Assembly: GCA_963829725.1 (NCBI GenBank)
Contig: CAWHJW010000005.1
Coordinates: 682,001-746,000, forward strand
Direction of reading: 5' to 3'
DNA from: RYN-230 sp963829725
GTDB lineage: Bacteria; Actinomycetota; Actinomycetes; Streptosporangiales; Streptosporangiaceae
Length of the DNA stretch: 64,000 bases
The first letter of the stretch is position 1, and each line of letters begins with the position of its first letter. The position numbers and the translations under genes are program-made. The notes below the pieces were generated by a model that ran no database searches, was not told the origin of the DNA, and saw only the letters and a program-made list of their open reading frames with translations. Positions 56,605 to 64,000 of the stretch are shown piece by piece.

Positions 56605-56751
56605 TACCGGCCGCAGAAACTAACTCGCCCAATGCGCCACGGCAGGAGCCCTGTGAACCGTCGGCGCTACCTTGCCAGAGCCATGGGAGGGGTCTGCAAC
56701 CACTTCCGCTGAAAAAGTTGTGTCGGCCAGGCAACCAGCAATGTGGGGTGG

Positions 56752-56781
56752 ATCATAAATTGACAACACGTACCGCAACAA
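56752..56781 (-). promoter_or_regulatory. Candidate sigma-A promoter of the transglycosylase gene
   Basis: On the minus strand TTGTTG (56776-56781) and TATGAT (56752-56757) with an 18-bp spacer in an AT-rich stretch. It leaves a leader of about 140-190 nt, long enough for regulation; I looked for a cyclic-di-AMP (ydaO) riboswitch core and did not see it. Confidence 0.6.
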
Positions 56782-56922
56782 TTACTTGCTGTAAGGGACG
56801 AGAAGCTGTGGCCACCGCCCGCGGCACGCCGCGAGCCGGCGACACGCTGCAGACGCCCCAATCACGCTCCTCAGCGGCACTTTGTCCCTGACCCGCTTGA
56901 CGCTCCCAGGCGGCGGACCGCG

Positions 56923-57246
56923 TCACGGCACGGCCGTCGCGGTGCCGGTGGCCGCGGTGGCAGGCACCGCCGACGAGCCGGGCGTGCTGGCCGGGCTGGC
57001 GGAACCGGCCGGGCTGGTGGCCGGGGTGGCCGTCACCGGCACCGGGGAGCGGGCCCTGCGGGGGCTGGTCCGCTGGGCGGCGGGCGTGGGCGTGCCCCGC
57101 GAGGTCAGCCGGAGGGTAGCGGCGCCGTGGCTGGCGATACGCATGCCCACGATGAGGCTCACCGCCATCATGACGACCAGGGGCAGGGCGATGAGCATGA
57201 ACCGGTTCCTAGGCGGCCTGACCCCCGTCCAGTACTTCTCGCGCAT
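56923..57246 (-). CDS. Small single-pass membrane protein, unknown
   Basis: 107 residues: MREKYWTGVRPPRNRF, one membrane helix (about 17-38), then an Ala/Thr/Pro/Ser-rich outer tail. Not recognised. The basic-hydrophobic start is protein-like, and TGAGGAGGAGACTGAC lies just upstream of the ATG. It follows the broken trypsin-like gene in the same direction. Confidence 0.55.
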   Translation of the reverse strand: MREKYWTGVRPPRNRFMLIALPLVVMMAVSLIVGMRIASHGAATLRLTSRGTPTPAAQRTSPRRARSPVPVTATPATSPAGSASPASTPGSSAVPATAATGTATAVP

Positions 57247-57321
57247 GTCAGTCTCCTCCTCCGCGGTCCAGCCCGGGTCGCCGGTGGTCCCCCCGGCGGC
57301 CGCCGGGCCGCATCTCGACGG

Positions 57322-57842
57322 TCACTTCGCACGGCCAGACGCCTGCATCTGCCGGGCAGCCACCAGGGCCTCGTTGATGGGCACCGCATAACCGGTGCTC
57401 GTCAAGCCGCTCCCGGCGCCAGCCAGGTCGATGCCGATCACCTGCCCGGACAGGTTCACCAGCGGACCGCCAGTCTCCTTCCGGCCAGCACCCGGGTCGT
57501 GGACTCGAACAATCCGGCCAGCACGTGGACCAGGCCGTGGATCGTGTAGCGCAGGATGTTCGCCTGGTTGTCCGCCCCGGTGCCGTTGTCGTCCGCGACG
57601 AAGGCCGCGTTGGCGGCCGCCGGTGACGGGATCGCCGACGCGGCGCTGACCCCGGCCCGCCAGCGTGCGCCCCCCGTGGTGGCGGCCACGCCCGTCACCA
57701 TGGCGAGCGCACCGACGGCCACGTACACACGCCACCCGCGGCGCACCCGCACCGGCTCTGACCGCACCGCCTCCCCCGATCCGGACGGTGCGGGCTGGCG
57801 GCCAGCCGTACCCTGGCTGGCTGCCTGTTCCTCGCTCAGCAC
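57322..57842 (-). pseudogene. Remnant of a trypsin-like serine protease, frameshifted
   Basis: The first part (57842 to about 57,490) reads as a membrane-anchored protein (VYVAVGALAMVTGVAATTGG) and the remainder, in another frame, ends in KETGGPLVNLSGQVIGIDL and YAVPINEALVAARQMQ, the C-terminal barrel of S1C/HtrA-type proteases. The serine loop (GDSGGPL in active enzymes) reads ETGGPL, so the nucleophile is Thr. The His and Asp parts of the triad are absent. A frame break, a missing N-terminal barrel and a lost Ser together indicate a dead gene. Confidence 0.75.
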
Positions 57843-57909
57843 GTGCCTGCTCTCCTCTTGCCTCTACCGGACCTGGCGTAACGAGTGCCCTGGGGTCCCC
57901 ACGCGCACG

Positions 57910-57946
57910 GCACGGTGGCCCCCGGAAGTCCCGGGAGCCACCGTGC
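57910..57946 (-). terminator. GC-rich terminator hairpin
   Basis: A 10-bp perfect outer stem (GCACGGTGGC with GCCACCGTGC) continued after one mismatch by a 5-bp inner stem and a 5-nt loop. It follows the stop of the secreted-protein gene (57984) and precedes the broken trypsin-like gene on the same strand. No T run. Confidence 0.7.
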
Positions 57947-57983
57947 CTGGGTAGTGCGCATCGAATGTGTTACCCCGGGGGCG

Positions 57984-59752
57984 TTACATCCCCGAGGGCG
58001 CGTCCAGCCGGTGCCGGGGCGACCGCCCGATCCGCTGCCCGACAGGCGGCATCTTGGTGCCCGTCGCGCCGGCCGCGGCAGCGGGCGCCGCCGCGGCCGT
58101 GGCCTTCTGCTGGGTGATGCTGAACGTGGCCGCGGTGGCCACGCCGTTCCCGTCGAGGGTGACCGTCACCGGGTTCGTCAGCCCGAAGTTCTGGCAGTTG
58201 AGGTTGGTGAAGGACATGGTCAGCCGGTTGGCCAGGAAGGTCAGCAGGTTGTTCCCCACTGCAGGCACCGGTGAGGTGCCCGTGGCCAGCAGCGTCTGGT
58301 TGGCGTTCAGGAACGGGGTCTGGACGTTGACCATGTTCTGGCAGTAGTTCGCCGGGCTGTCCGCCAGGTTGTTGGCGTTAGAGATCGGCGCCTGCCCGAC
58401 GTTGGACCGGTAGAGGTTGGTCTTCGTCGCGCTGAACGCGTTGTTGACCAGGGTCATCTCGTCGTTCTCCGGGACCAGCGCGATGGGCGCCTGCTGGTTC
58501 TTGGCCGCGGAGAGCTCGTTCAGGGCCTGCGAGGTGGACGGCGTGCCGCCCTGCGACAGGTCCGGCGCGGTGAACGCGGTGCAACCGAGCGTCGGGTCGA
58601 GGAAGTCGCTGATCAGCGCATTGTCACTGCCGTTGACCAGCTTGGTGGCGGCGGGCATGGCGGCCGCGTTGGCGGCATTGAACTGCGCGGTCTGCCCGTT
58701 GCTGTTCAGCAGGTAGATCGACGTCACGTTGTCGCTCTGGTCCTGGTCAATCATGGTGAAGCTGCGCGTGGTCGGGCAGGCCAGCCCGGGCACCTTGGTG
58801 GAGGTCCCAGTGGCGGGCACGACCAGCGTGCCGGCCGCTTCGAGCCGCTGCGCGGTCCGGAAGAACCGGGTGCCGTTGCAGAACGACACCTGGCCGAAGC
58901 CGGACCCGTTCAGCCCGTTCACGCACCGGCCCTGGGCCAGCGCGTTCGGGGTCGCCCCAACCTGGGTCAGGTTGGTGCCGTTGAAGCCGACGTCGATGGT
59001 GACCACGGCGTTCGCGGGCAGGGCCGGCATCGCCGGCGCTGCCGTCGGCGTCGTGCCCTGGGTGATGACCAGCGGCTCGTACACCGATAGCGCGCCGGTG
59101 GCCGGGTTCAGGATGGTGGCCTGGACGAAGGCGCCCAGGTTCCCCGCGTTGGCCATGTTGCAGCCCGAGGCCGCCGGGGTCATCCCGTTAGGCCCGGTGA
59201 GCTGCCATGGGGTGGCCAGGCCCTGCGCGGACAGCGGGTTCGCCGGCACGATGATGTCGCAGGACACGTTGGCCGCCGCCGCCGCGGCGGCCGCGGTGAC
59301 CGTCGGGCTGGCCGAGACCGTAGGCGACGTAGTGGCGCACGGGGTGGCGCGGTCGTGGCGGCCGCGGTCGTGGCGGCCGCGGTCGTGGCGGCCGCGGTCG
59401 TGGCGGCCGTCGTGGCCGTCGTGGCCGTCGTGGCCGCTGTGGTCGCCGCTCCGGCCACGGTGGTCGTGGCGGCCGCGGTTGCGGTGGGCGTGGCAACGGC
59501 CCCGGTCGGCGTGGGTGCCACAGTTGCCGCAGTGTTCGCGGCGGCAGCGGCAGTGGTGGTCGCGGACGGCGTGGCGCAGGCGGTCACGCTCGCGGCGTTG
59601 TTGGCGCCAAAGACGCTGCTCACGCCTGGAACCAGCAGCGCCACGCCAACCCCGGCCACCACGGCCACGGCCCCGGTAATCGCGACGATCCGGGCCCGTG
59701 ACCGTGGCTCAAACTCACGATCATGGTTGAAGACTTTATTTCGGTACGACAC
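57984..59752 (-). CDS. Ala/Thr-rich anchored or secreted protein, one-base deletion at 59,348
   Basis: Starts at GTG 59752 behind AAAAGGGAAC: basic MSYRNKVF, one membrane/signal helix (about 23-47), an Ala-Thr linker with tandem repeats, then a domain of about 430 residues rich in Asn, Thr and Gly with paired cysteines (SCDIIVPANPLS, CVNGLNGSGFGQVSFCNGTRFF). Not matched to a known family; it looks like a beta-rich extracellular protein. The frame changes at the end of the repeat tract, where TGGCGCGG replaces the TGGCCGCGG pattern; restoring one C joins the halves. So it is one gene with a one-base deletion, real or an error. Confidence 0.7.
59349..59435 (-). repeat. Tandem repeats in the Ala-Thr linker
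   Basis: Four perfect copies of GCGGTCGTGGCGGCC (59349-59408) followed by three of GTCGTGGCC (59409-59435), encoding an Ala-Thr-rich linker. The frameshift of the gene is at the edge of this tract. Confidence 0.9.
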
Positions 59753-60195
59753 GACACCGTTCCCTTTTGCTTGGGTATCGCTCCCGGGCGATCACATTAG
59801 TCCGCTCCGGGAGCGCCGTCATCGGAAACCGAGATTTTCCTGACGGGGCTTCTTTTGGACCCTTACCAAGTACGGACACGCTTGCCCACTGGACCGCAAC
59901 TGAGCATGTTTTCCCAGCTCAGCGGGCTAATCCTGGAGCCATGAAGGCAGTTAGTCAAGGCGATTTTAATGTCCGTAAGAACCTCGTAAGAAATGGCCCT
60001 GGCGAGACATGGCGTGCACGCTGAGATTAGCGCAGTCAGCATCAGGAAAGGAAGGAATAGCCGACATTGGGCAGGCGGGCACCCGCGGGCCGCGCATCAT
60101 CGCGCCAGCCGGGCCGGGGCTTCGCGGCACGTCCCGGCGATCACCGGCTGCCCTGTTCCACGGGCCGCCGGCCCGGCCGGTTCACCGAGCCAGGG
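59753..60195. other. Intergenic region upstream of the repeat protein
   Basis: About 440 bases. On the minus strand TTGACT near 59,956 followed 17 bp later by CAGGAT is a possible promoter for the repeat-protein gene, giving a leader of roughly 170 nt. The right part (60,020-60,195) is GC-rich with no gene signal. No RNA gene seen. Confidence 0.4.
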
Positions 60196-61656
60196 TCAGA
60201 GGCCACCCTGCGCGACGACCCGGCCGGCGGCGGCCGCCTGGGCCAGCGCCGCGTAGTCCCGTTCGTTCTGGTCGGCGTAGGCGGCCGCAAACCGGGCGAT
60301 GGCCTGCTCGAAGGCGTCCGAGTTGCCGAGGTAGGCGGCGATGGACACGGCATCCCCGGTCCGGGCGTGCGAGCGGGCCAGCGTCCAGGCGCAGAGCTCG
60401 CCGTAGATCAGCATGCCGGACGGCCGCATCGCATCGATGTCCAGGGAGAACTTCCAGTCCCGCAATTGACGGACGTAGAAGTCGTGCGTCTTCCCGTCCA
60501 GCACCTTCGGTGTCCGCTGCCAGCCCAGGAAGATGTCGCTCACCGGCTGGATGAGCCACTGGCCCTCCACCACCCGCTGCCCCTGGTTGTCGTACCTGCT
60601 GGGCCCGGCGAACTCGGCCAGCACCGACGGCCGCGCCTCCTTCACCTGCAGCAGCAGCGGGTCCCGCCCGTCCCGGGCGGTGAACAGGAAGATCCAGCAC
60701 CGGGTGCCGACACTGCCCACCCCGACCACCTTGCGGGCCAGGTCGGCGAGTTCGTAGCGCTGGAACAGCACCCGGTGCGCGCCGTTAAGCGTGCGGCGGT
60801 ATTCCGCGATGAGGCCGTCCAGCAGCTTTTCGAGGCCCAGTCGGTCGCGCTCGCCCGGCAGCAGGTGCGAGATCGGCATGATCAGCGGCGGGTCGGCGAG
60901 GATCCGGATCTTCCCGTCCACCACGCCGCACAGCTTGCCGAAGGCCTGCATGCTGTCCCGGGTCTGCGCCTTGGCCAGGTTCCGCTGGATCACCTGGCGG
61001 CTGCGCGCGGTCATCCGGGGCAGGAACATCTGCTCGACCAGTTCCAGGTCCACCCGCGCGTACCAGACGTCCAGGTCGGTCATCCGGGCGAACGTGCGCA
61101 TGGCCCGGCGGTAGAACCGGACGCTGGCGGCGACGATCTTCGCGCGCTGCTTGCGGGTGAACCCGTTGCCCCGGGCCGCCACCTCCAGGCTGGCGGCCAG
61201 CCGCTTGACATCCCATTCCCAGGGGGCGGGCAGTGTCTCGTCGAAGTCGTTGATGTCGAACAGGAACTTTCGCTCCGGCGAGGCAAAGATGCCGAAGTTC
61301 GACAGGTGGGCGTCCCCGCAGGCTTGCACGATCAGCCCCGTGCACGGGGTGTCCGCCAGGTCGCTGGCCATGGGCAGGGCGGCGCCGCGGAAATAGGCGA
61401 ACGGGGAGACCAGCATCCGCCCGTACCGGATCGGCACCAGTTCCGGCACCCGGGACTCGGCCTGCCGCTGCAGGAGCGCGACCGGGTCGGCCCGGCCCGC
61501 CGACGGGTCGAACATGTCGTGGCTCTCCCGCGGCACCGCGGCCCGCGCCGCCTTGCCGCGGGCCACCCGGTCGGCCATGGGCACCCGCCCCAGGTCCGGG
61601 TCCAGCACCCCGCCCCGGATCCGCGGCGCCGGCCGGACCACTTGCAGATCTGGCAC
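60196..61656 (-). CDS. DUF2252 family protein
   Basis: 486 residues. The family resembles aminoglycoside-phosphotransferase-like kinases and is found in many actinomycetes; function unknown. Seen: RGAALPMASDLADTP, the conserved QACGDAHLSNFGIFASPE and FDINDFDETLPAPWEWD, GVGSVGTRCWIFLFTARDG and LLLQVKEARPS. The GTG at 61656 has GGAGG 7 nt upstream; a longer frame to 61692 lacks such a signal. It lies downstream of a region with two TATCG/CGATA palindromes. Confidence 0.88.
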   Translation of the reverse strand: MPDLQVVRPAPRIRGGVLDPDLGRVPMADRVARGKAARAAVPRESHDMFDPSAGRADPVALLQRQAESRVPELVPIRYGRMLVSPFAYFRGAALPMASDLADTPCTGLIVQACGDAHLSNFGIFASPERKFLFDINDFDETLPAPWEWDVKRLAASLEVAARGNGFTRKQRAKIVAASVRFYRRAMRTFARMTDLDVWYARVDLELVEQMFLPRMTARSRQVIQRNLAKAQTRDSMQAFGKLCGVVDGKIRILADPPLIMPISHLLPGERDRLGLEKLLDGLIAEYRRTLNGAHRVLFQRYELADLARKVVGVGSVGTRCWIFLFTARDGRDPLLLQVKEARPSVLAEFAGPSRYDNQGQRVVEGQWLIQPVSDIFLGWQRTPKVLDGKTHDFYVRQLRDWKFSLDIDAMRPSGMLIYGELCAWTLARSHARTGDAVSIAAYLGNSDAFEQAIARFAAAYADQNERDYAALAQAAAAGRVVAQGGL

Positions 61657-61827
61657 GACAGCACCTCCGTGAGTCTGAGCCGACCATGCCACGCAGGCAG
61701 CCCGGGTTCCTCACCCGTTCAGGATGAGCACCGGGGAGTGGCTGGCCGACCAGACGGAACAGCCGCCGCGGTCTGGCGATGACGGGCCCGGACCACGATC
61801 CGGCAGCCGGGCCCGGTCTCGGCGAGA

Positions 61828-61859
61828 CTGGTTTCCCCCGGCTGGCCGGGGGAAACCAG
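61828..61859. terminator. Perfect 15-bp hairpin
   Basis: Arms 61828-61842 and 61845-61859 complementary with a 2-nt gap (effectively a 4-nt loop). It lies leftward of the permease remnant and may be its terminator. Confidence 0.6.
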
Positions 61860-61879
61860 GCTCGGCTGGCGATCGGCTA

Positions 61880-61947
61880 ATATCGAAACACGATATAAAT
61901 TGGCGGCCAGCTCCGCCCGGCCATCCACTTAGTATCGTGAGGCGATG
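61880..61947. promoter_or_regulatory. Two TATCG-N5-CGAT(A/G) palindromes
   Basis: ATATCG-AAACA-CGATAT at 61880-61896 is perfect; TATCG-TGAGG-CGATG at 61933-61947 differs in one end base. Their centres are about 52 bp apart, close to five helical turns. They lie between the DUF2252 start and the permease remnant. Probably sites for one dimeric regulator, identity unknown. Confidence 0.55.
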
Positions 61948-61973
61948 TTATTGCCCGGACGGTCCGGGGCCGG

Positions 61974-62405
61974 TCACTTGACCGGCCCGGCCGTCATGCC
62001 GGCCACCAGGAAGCGTTGCAGCAGGAAGCCCACGACGATCGGCACGCTCACGGTGAGCGAGGCCGCCATGATCTGGTTCCAGCACACCTGGTTCTGGGTG
62101 GCGTAGCCCTGGAGCCCGACCGCCAGCGTCCGGGTTGAGTCATTGGTCAGCACCGAGGCGAACAGCATCTCGCTCCACGCCGTCATGAACGCGTAGATGC
62201 CCACCGCCACGATGCCGGGGATCGCAGCCGGGATGACCACCCGGATGAACGCGCCCAGCGGCCCGGTGCCGTCCACGGTGGCCGCCTCGTCCAGCACACG
62301 CGGGATCGTGTCGGATCGTGTCCAGGTACGCCGCCAGCATCCAGATCGCGAACGGCAGCGTGAACGTCATGTACGTGATGATCAGGCCGGCCCGGCTTGG
62401 CCCGG
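61974..62405 (-). pseudogene. Remnant of a sugar ABC-transporter permease (MalG type)
   Basis: Only the C-terminal about 140 codons remain. GLIITYMTFTLPFAIWMLAAYLDTI precedes the EAA loop (EAATVDGTGPLGAFIRVVIP), the contact to the ATPase, and the last two membrane helices. A 10-bp tandem duplication at 62303-62322 breaks the frame between these parts; removing one copy restores TIPRVLDEAATVDG. The 5' two thirds are gone at a junction with a GH1 fragment near 62,405. Confidence 0.85.
62303..62322. repeat. 10-bp tandem duplication in the permease remnant
   Basis: GGATCGTGTC occurs twice in immediate succession (62303-62312, 62313-62322). Reading on the minus strand, one copy gives an unbroken conserved protein, two shift the frame by one. 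Confidence 0.9.
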
Positions 62406-63117
62406 CGGCTCGCCCCGCGGGCGCAGGTGGGCATCGCGCACCTGCTGTCGGACATCAGCCCGGCCTCGGCGTCCGGAGCCGACCGCGACGCCGCCCGGCG
62501 GCTGGACGGGTACGAGAACCGCTGGTTCCTCGACCCGGTTCTGCGCGGCAGTTACCCCGCCGACATGCTCGACTGGTACGGACGGCAGGTGCCGCTCGGT
62601 TTCATCCGCGACGGCGACCTGCCGGTGATCGCGGCCGCCACTGATTTCATGGGCGTCAACTACTACGAGACCAAGATCGTGGCCGCCGACCCGGCCGACC
62701 CCTACCACCAGGCCCGGGTGCTGCCGCAAGCGCCGGCTGACGGCCGCCGGTCTTGACGTGCGGCCCGCCGGGCTCGGCCGGATCCTGCGCCGGGTCCGCG
62801 GCTACACCCCGCTGCCGCTTTACATCACCGAGAACGGCGCCGCGTTCCATGACTACGTGGACGCCGAGGGCGGCGTCGGCGACGCCGAGCGGGTCAGCTA
62901 CCTGGCCGACCATTTCGCTGAGACCCTGGCCGCCATCGAAAACGGCGTCAACGTGCGCGGTTACTTCGTCTGGTCGCTGCTGGACAACTTCGAGTGGGCC
63001 GACGGGTACAGCCGCCGCTTCGGCCTGGTGTTCGTGGATTTCGGCACCCAGGCCCGGACCCCCAAGGCGAGCGCCCGCTGGTACGCCCAGCTCATCGGCT
63101 GCCAGCAGGACGCCTAG
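62406..63117 (+). pseudogene. Remnant of a GH1 beta-glucosidase
   Basis: The 3' half of a family 1 glycosidase. Seen: RAQVGIAHLLSDISPAS, RRLDGYENRWFLDPVLRGSY, DFMGVNYYETK, then in another frame the nucleophile YITENGAAF, VRGYFVWSLLDNFEWADGYSRRFGL. The N-terminal half with the acid/base NEP motif is missing at the junction near 62,405, and the frame changes near 62,740 (DGRRS stop, then TAAGLDVRPAGL in the next frame). It reads away from the permease remnant, so a deletion joined two divergent genes. Confidence 0.88.
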
Positions 63118-63234
63118 CCACACCCCGTTACCGCCGTGCCGGACTCGGCCCCGCCGACCCGGAAGAAGGCATCGTCAATGGTGACCGGGTCACCGACGTG
63201 GCACCTGCCGTCCGCGGGCCTGCGGGCAGCGCGG

Positions 63235-63885
63235 CTAGCCCGGCAGCGCCACGACCAGATCGGCGTGACCCCTGGACGCCTCGATCAGTGCGGCGTTCCG
63301 CTGGTCAGAGCCGGTCGCCCGGGCCCGGGCCTGCGCCGCGTCCCGGCCGAAGGCGACGTGCCGGTCGATCAGCCGCCGCAGTCGGGCCGGCTCCGGCAGG
63401 TCGAGGTACCAGACCTCGTCCAGCAGCGGCCGGACCTGGGCCCACGGCCCGTCCGGCAGCAGCAGGTAGTTGCCTTCGGTGACGACGAGCGGGACCGACG
63501 GGCCGACCGCGATCGCGCCCGCGATGGAGTCCTCGATGTCCCGGTCGAACCGGGGCGCATAGACGCACCCCTCCCGCGGGTCGCGCAGCCGGCGCAGCAC
63601 GGCCACGTAACCGGCCGCGTCGAAGGTGTCCGGCGCGCCCTTCCGGTCCACCCGGCCCGTCTCGGCCAGCACCCGGTGAGCCAGGTGGAATCCGTCCATG
63701 GGCAGGTACGCGGCATCGCCCGCCAACTCGGTCACCAGCCGCTCGGCCAGCGTGCTCTTGCCCGCGCCGGGCGGCCCGGTAAGGCCCAGGATGGCCCGTC
63801 CCGGCCGCCGGGCGAGAGTGGCCGCCCGGTGCACCAGATGCTCCAGGTCCGGGTCCGCCGCCACCCGGCCAGCATAGGTTCCCAC
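63235..63885 (-). CDS. Nucleoside/nucleotide (uridine-kinase-like) P-loop kinase
   Basis: 216 residues. GLTGPPGAGKSTLAERL (P-loop 37-45), YLPMDGFHLAH with the substrate-binding Asp, YAPRFDRDIEDSIAGAI and VVTEGNYLLL are the hallmarks of the pantothenate-kinase/uridine-kinase-like family, including sugar and nucleoside kinases near transport genes (FrcK-like). The substrate may be a sugar, fructose or a nucleoside. GTG start at 63885. Next to a decayed sugar transport/hydrolase locus, so it may be a survivor of that operon (inference). Confidence 0.88.
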   Translation of the reverse strand: MGTYAGRVAADPDLEHLVHRAATLARRPGRAILGLTGPPGAGKSTLAERLVTELAGDAAYLPMDGFHLAHRVLAETGRVDRKGAPDTFDAAGYVAVLRRLRDPREGCVYAPRFDRDIEDSIAGAIAVGPSVPLVVTEGNYLLLPDGPWAQVRPLLDEVWYLDLPEPARLRRLIDRHVAFGRDAAQARARATGSDQRNAALIEASRGHADLVVALPG

Positions 63886-63900
63886 CAGCGCTGCGGGTAG

Positions 63901-63966
63901 ATTTGTATGGTAGCTATAAAAATTATGTGACAGCAGTAACTCGGCGGGAAAGGCTAAGCTCTGCGC
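63901..63966 (+). promoter_or_regulatory. AT-rich promoter region
   Basis: TATGGTAGCTATAAAAATTA (from 63907) stands out in GC-rich DNA between the kinase (leftward) and a rightward start at 63967. It may serve either direction. No -35/-10 pair with standard spacing could be settled. Confidence 0.45.
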
Positions 63967-64000
63967 ATGGGCGCGCGGACGGCGGACTGGTCGGCATGGC
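63967..64000 (+). CDS. Possible start of a rightward gene (runs off the window)
   Basis: ATG at 63967 encoding MGARTADWSAW, with GGGAAAGG about 14-15 nt upstream, continues to the window edge without a stop. Too short to assign. Confidence 0.35.
   Translation, partial: MGARTADWSAW

Larger units (their letters stand above)
61657..61973. other. Intergenic region with hairpin and repeated operators
   Basis: About 317 bases between DUF2252 and the dead permease. Holds the perfect hairpin at 61828-61859 and the two palindromes at 61880-61947. No gene. Confidence 0.5.

Noticed and set aside
56605..56750. Possible ydaO (cyclic-di-AMP) or other riboswitch before the transglycosylase gene
   Set aside because: Long leader and right gene type, but the conserved core sequences were not seen.
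59767..60024. An 85-codon rightward frame upstream of the repeat protein
   Set aside because: Lies over the probable promoter and leader of the minus-strand gene, with no start signal or family.

Overview
The window is strongly GC-rich DNA from an actinomycete. Diagnostic genes are a WhiB7-type regulator with an AT-hook, mycoredoxin, UvrD2, an ANTAR protein, a DUF2342 metalloprotease, an actinobacterial T4SS-like cluster and a lipid-droplet-associated-type protein beside ispH/xseA. The lineage cannot be fixed further; cyanophycin genes and the T4SS cluster would suit a Streptosporangiales/Frankiales-like soil organism (inference). I recognised no tRNA, rRNA, CRISPR array or intact insertion sequence.

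Layout. (1) 1-16.4 kb: a truncated glycosyltransferase, then a block in the order known from M. tuberculosis Rv3193c-Rv3199c: UPF0182, PDZ-Lon protease, (moaE and an SDR), DUF2342, ThiF-like, ABC1 kinase, whiB7, (tesB), uvrD2, mrx1. The whiB7 locus has a promoter with an AT-rich box against the -35, a 102-codon upstream ORF and a 15-bp terminator hairpin before whiB7. (2) 16.4-21.5 kb: cyanophycinase and cyanophycin synthetase behind a perfect palindrome. (3) 20.2-24.3 kb: a minus-strand envelope-sugar operon (GT2, nucleotide-sugar epimerase, multi-pass membrane protein). (4) 24.6-36.3 kb: a seven-gene minus-strand T4SS-like operon with muramidase/NlpC, VirB8-like, VirB6/TrbL-like, VirB4-like, a ParA-fold protein with a DETAL repeat, PrgI, a small membrane subunit and TcpC; no relaxase or coupling protein is seen. 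(5) 36.8-38.6 kb: a P-loop kinase and a vapBC module flanked by a duplicated ychF 3' end. (6) 38.6-53.4 kb: a second block in the Rv1112-Rv1098c order: ychF, (rmuC, TMEM175), DUF6542, ispH, lipid-droplet-type protein, xseA, (acyltransferase), xseB, glpX, class I fumarase. (7) 53.5-64 kb: accessory and decaying DNA: a protein kinase, a transglycosylase-like protein, a broken trypsin-like gene, a repeat-containing secreted protein, DUF2252, a sugar permease/GH1 deletion scar and a P-loop kinase.

A recurring oddity is broken reading frames. The membrane protein near 22.0 kb, the acyltransferase near 47.8 kb, the kinase at 54.13 kb, the trypsin-like gene near 57.5 kb, the secreted protein at 59.35 kb, the permease at 62.31 kb and GH1 near 62.74 kb all change frame, and cyanophycin synthetase has no stop at its normal end. 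Some are clean single-base events in GC-rich runs, so sequencing error and true decay must be separated. No wholly new system is proven. The strongest candidates for follow-up are the whiB7 leader, the T4SS-like operon with its ParA-fold repeat protein, and the vapBC cassette flanked by ychF ends.
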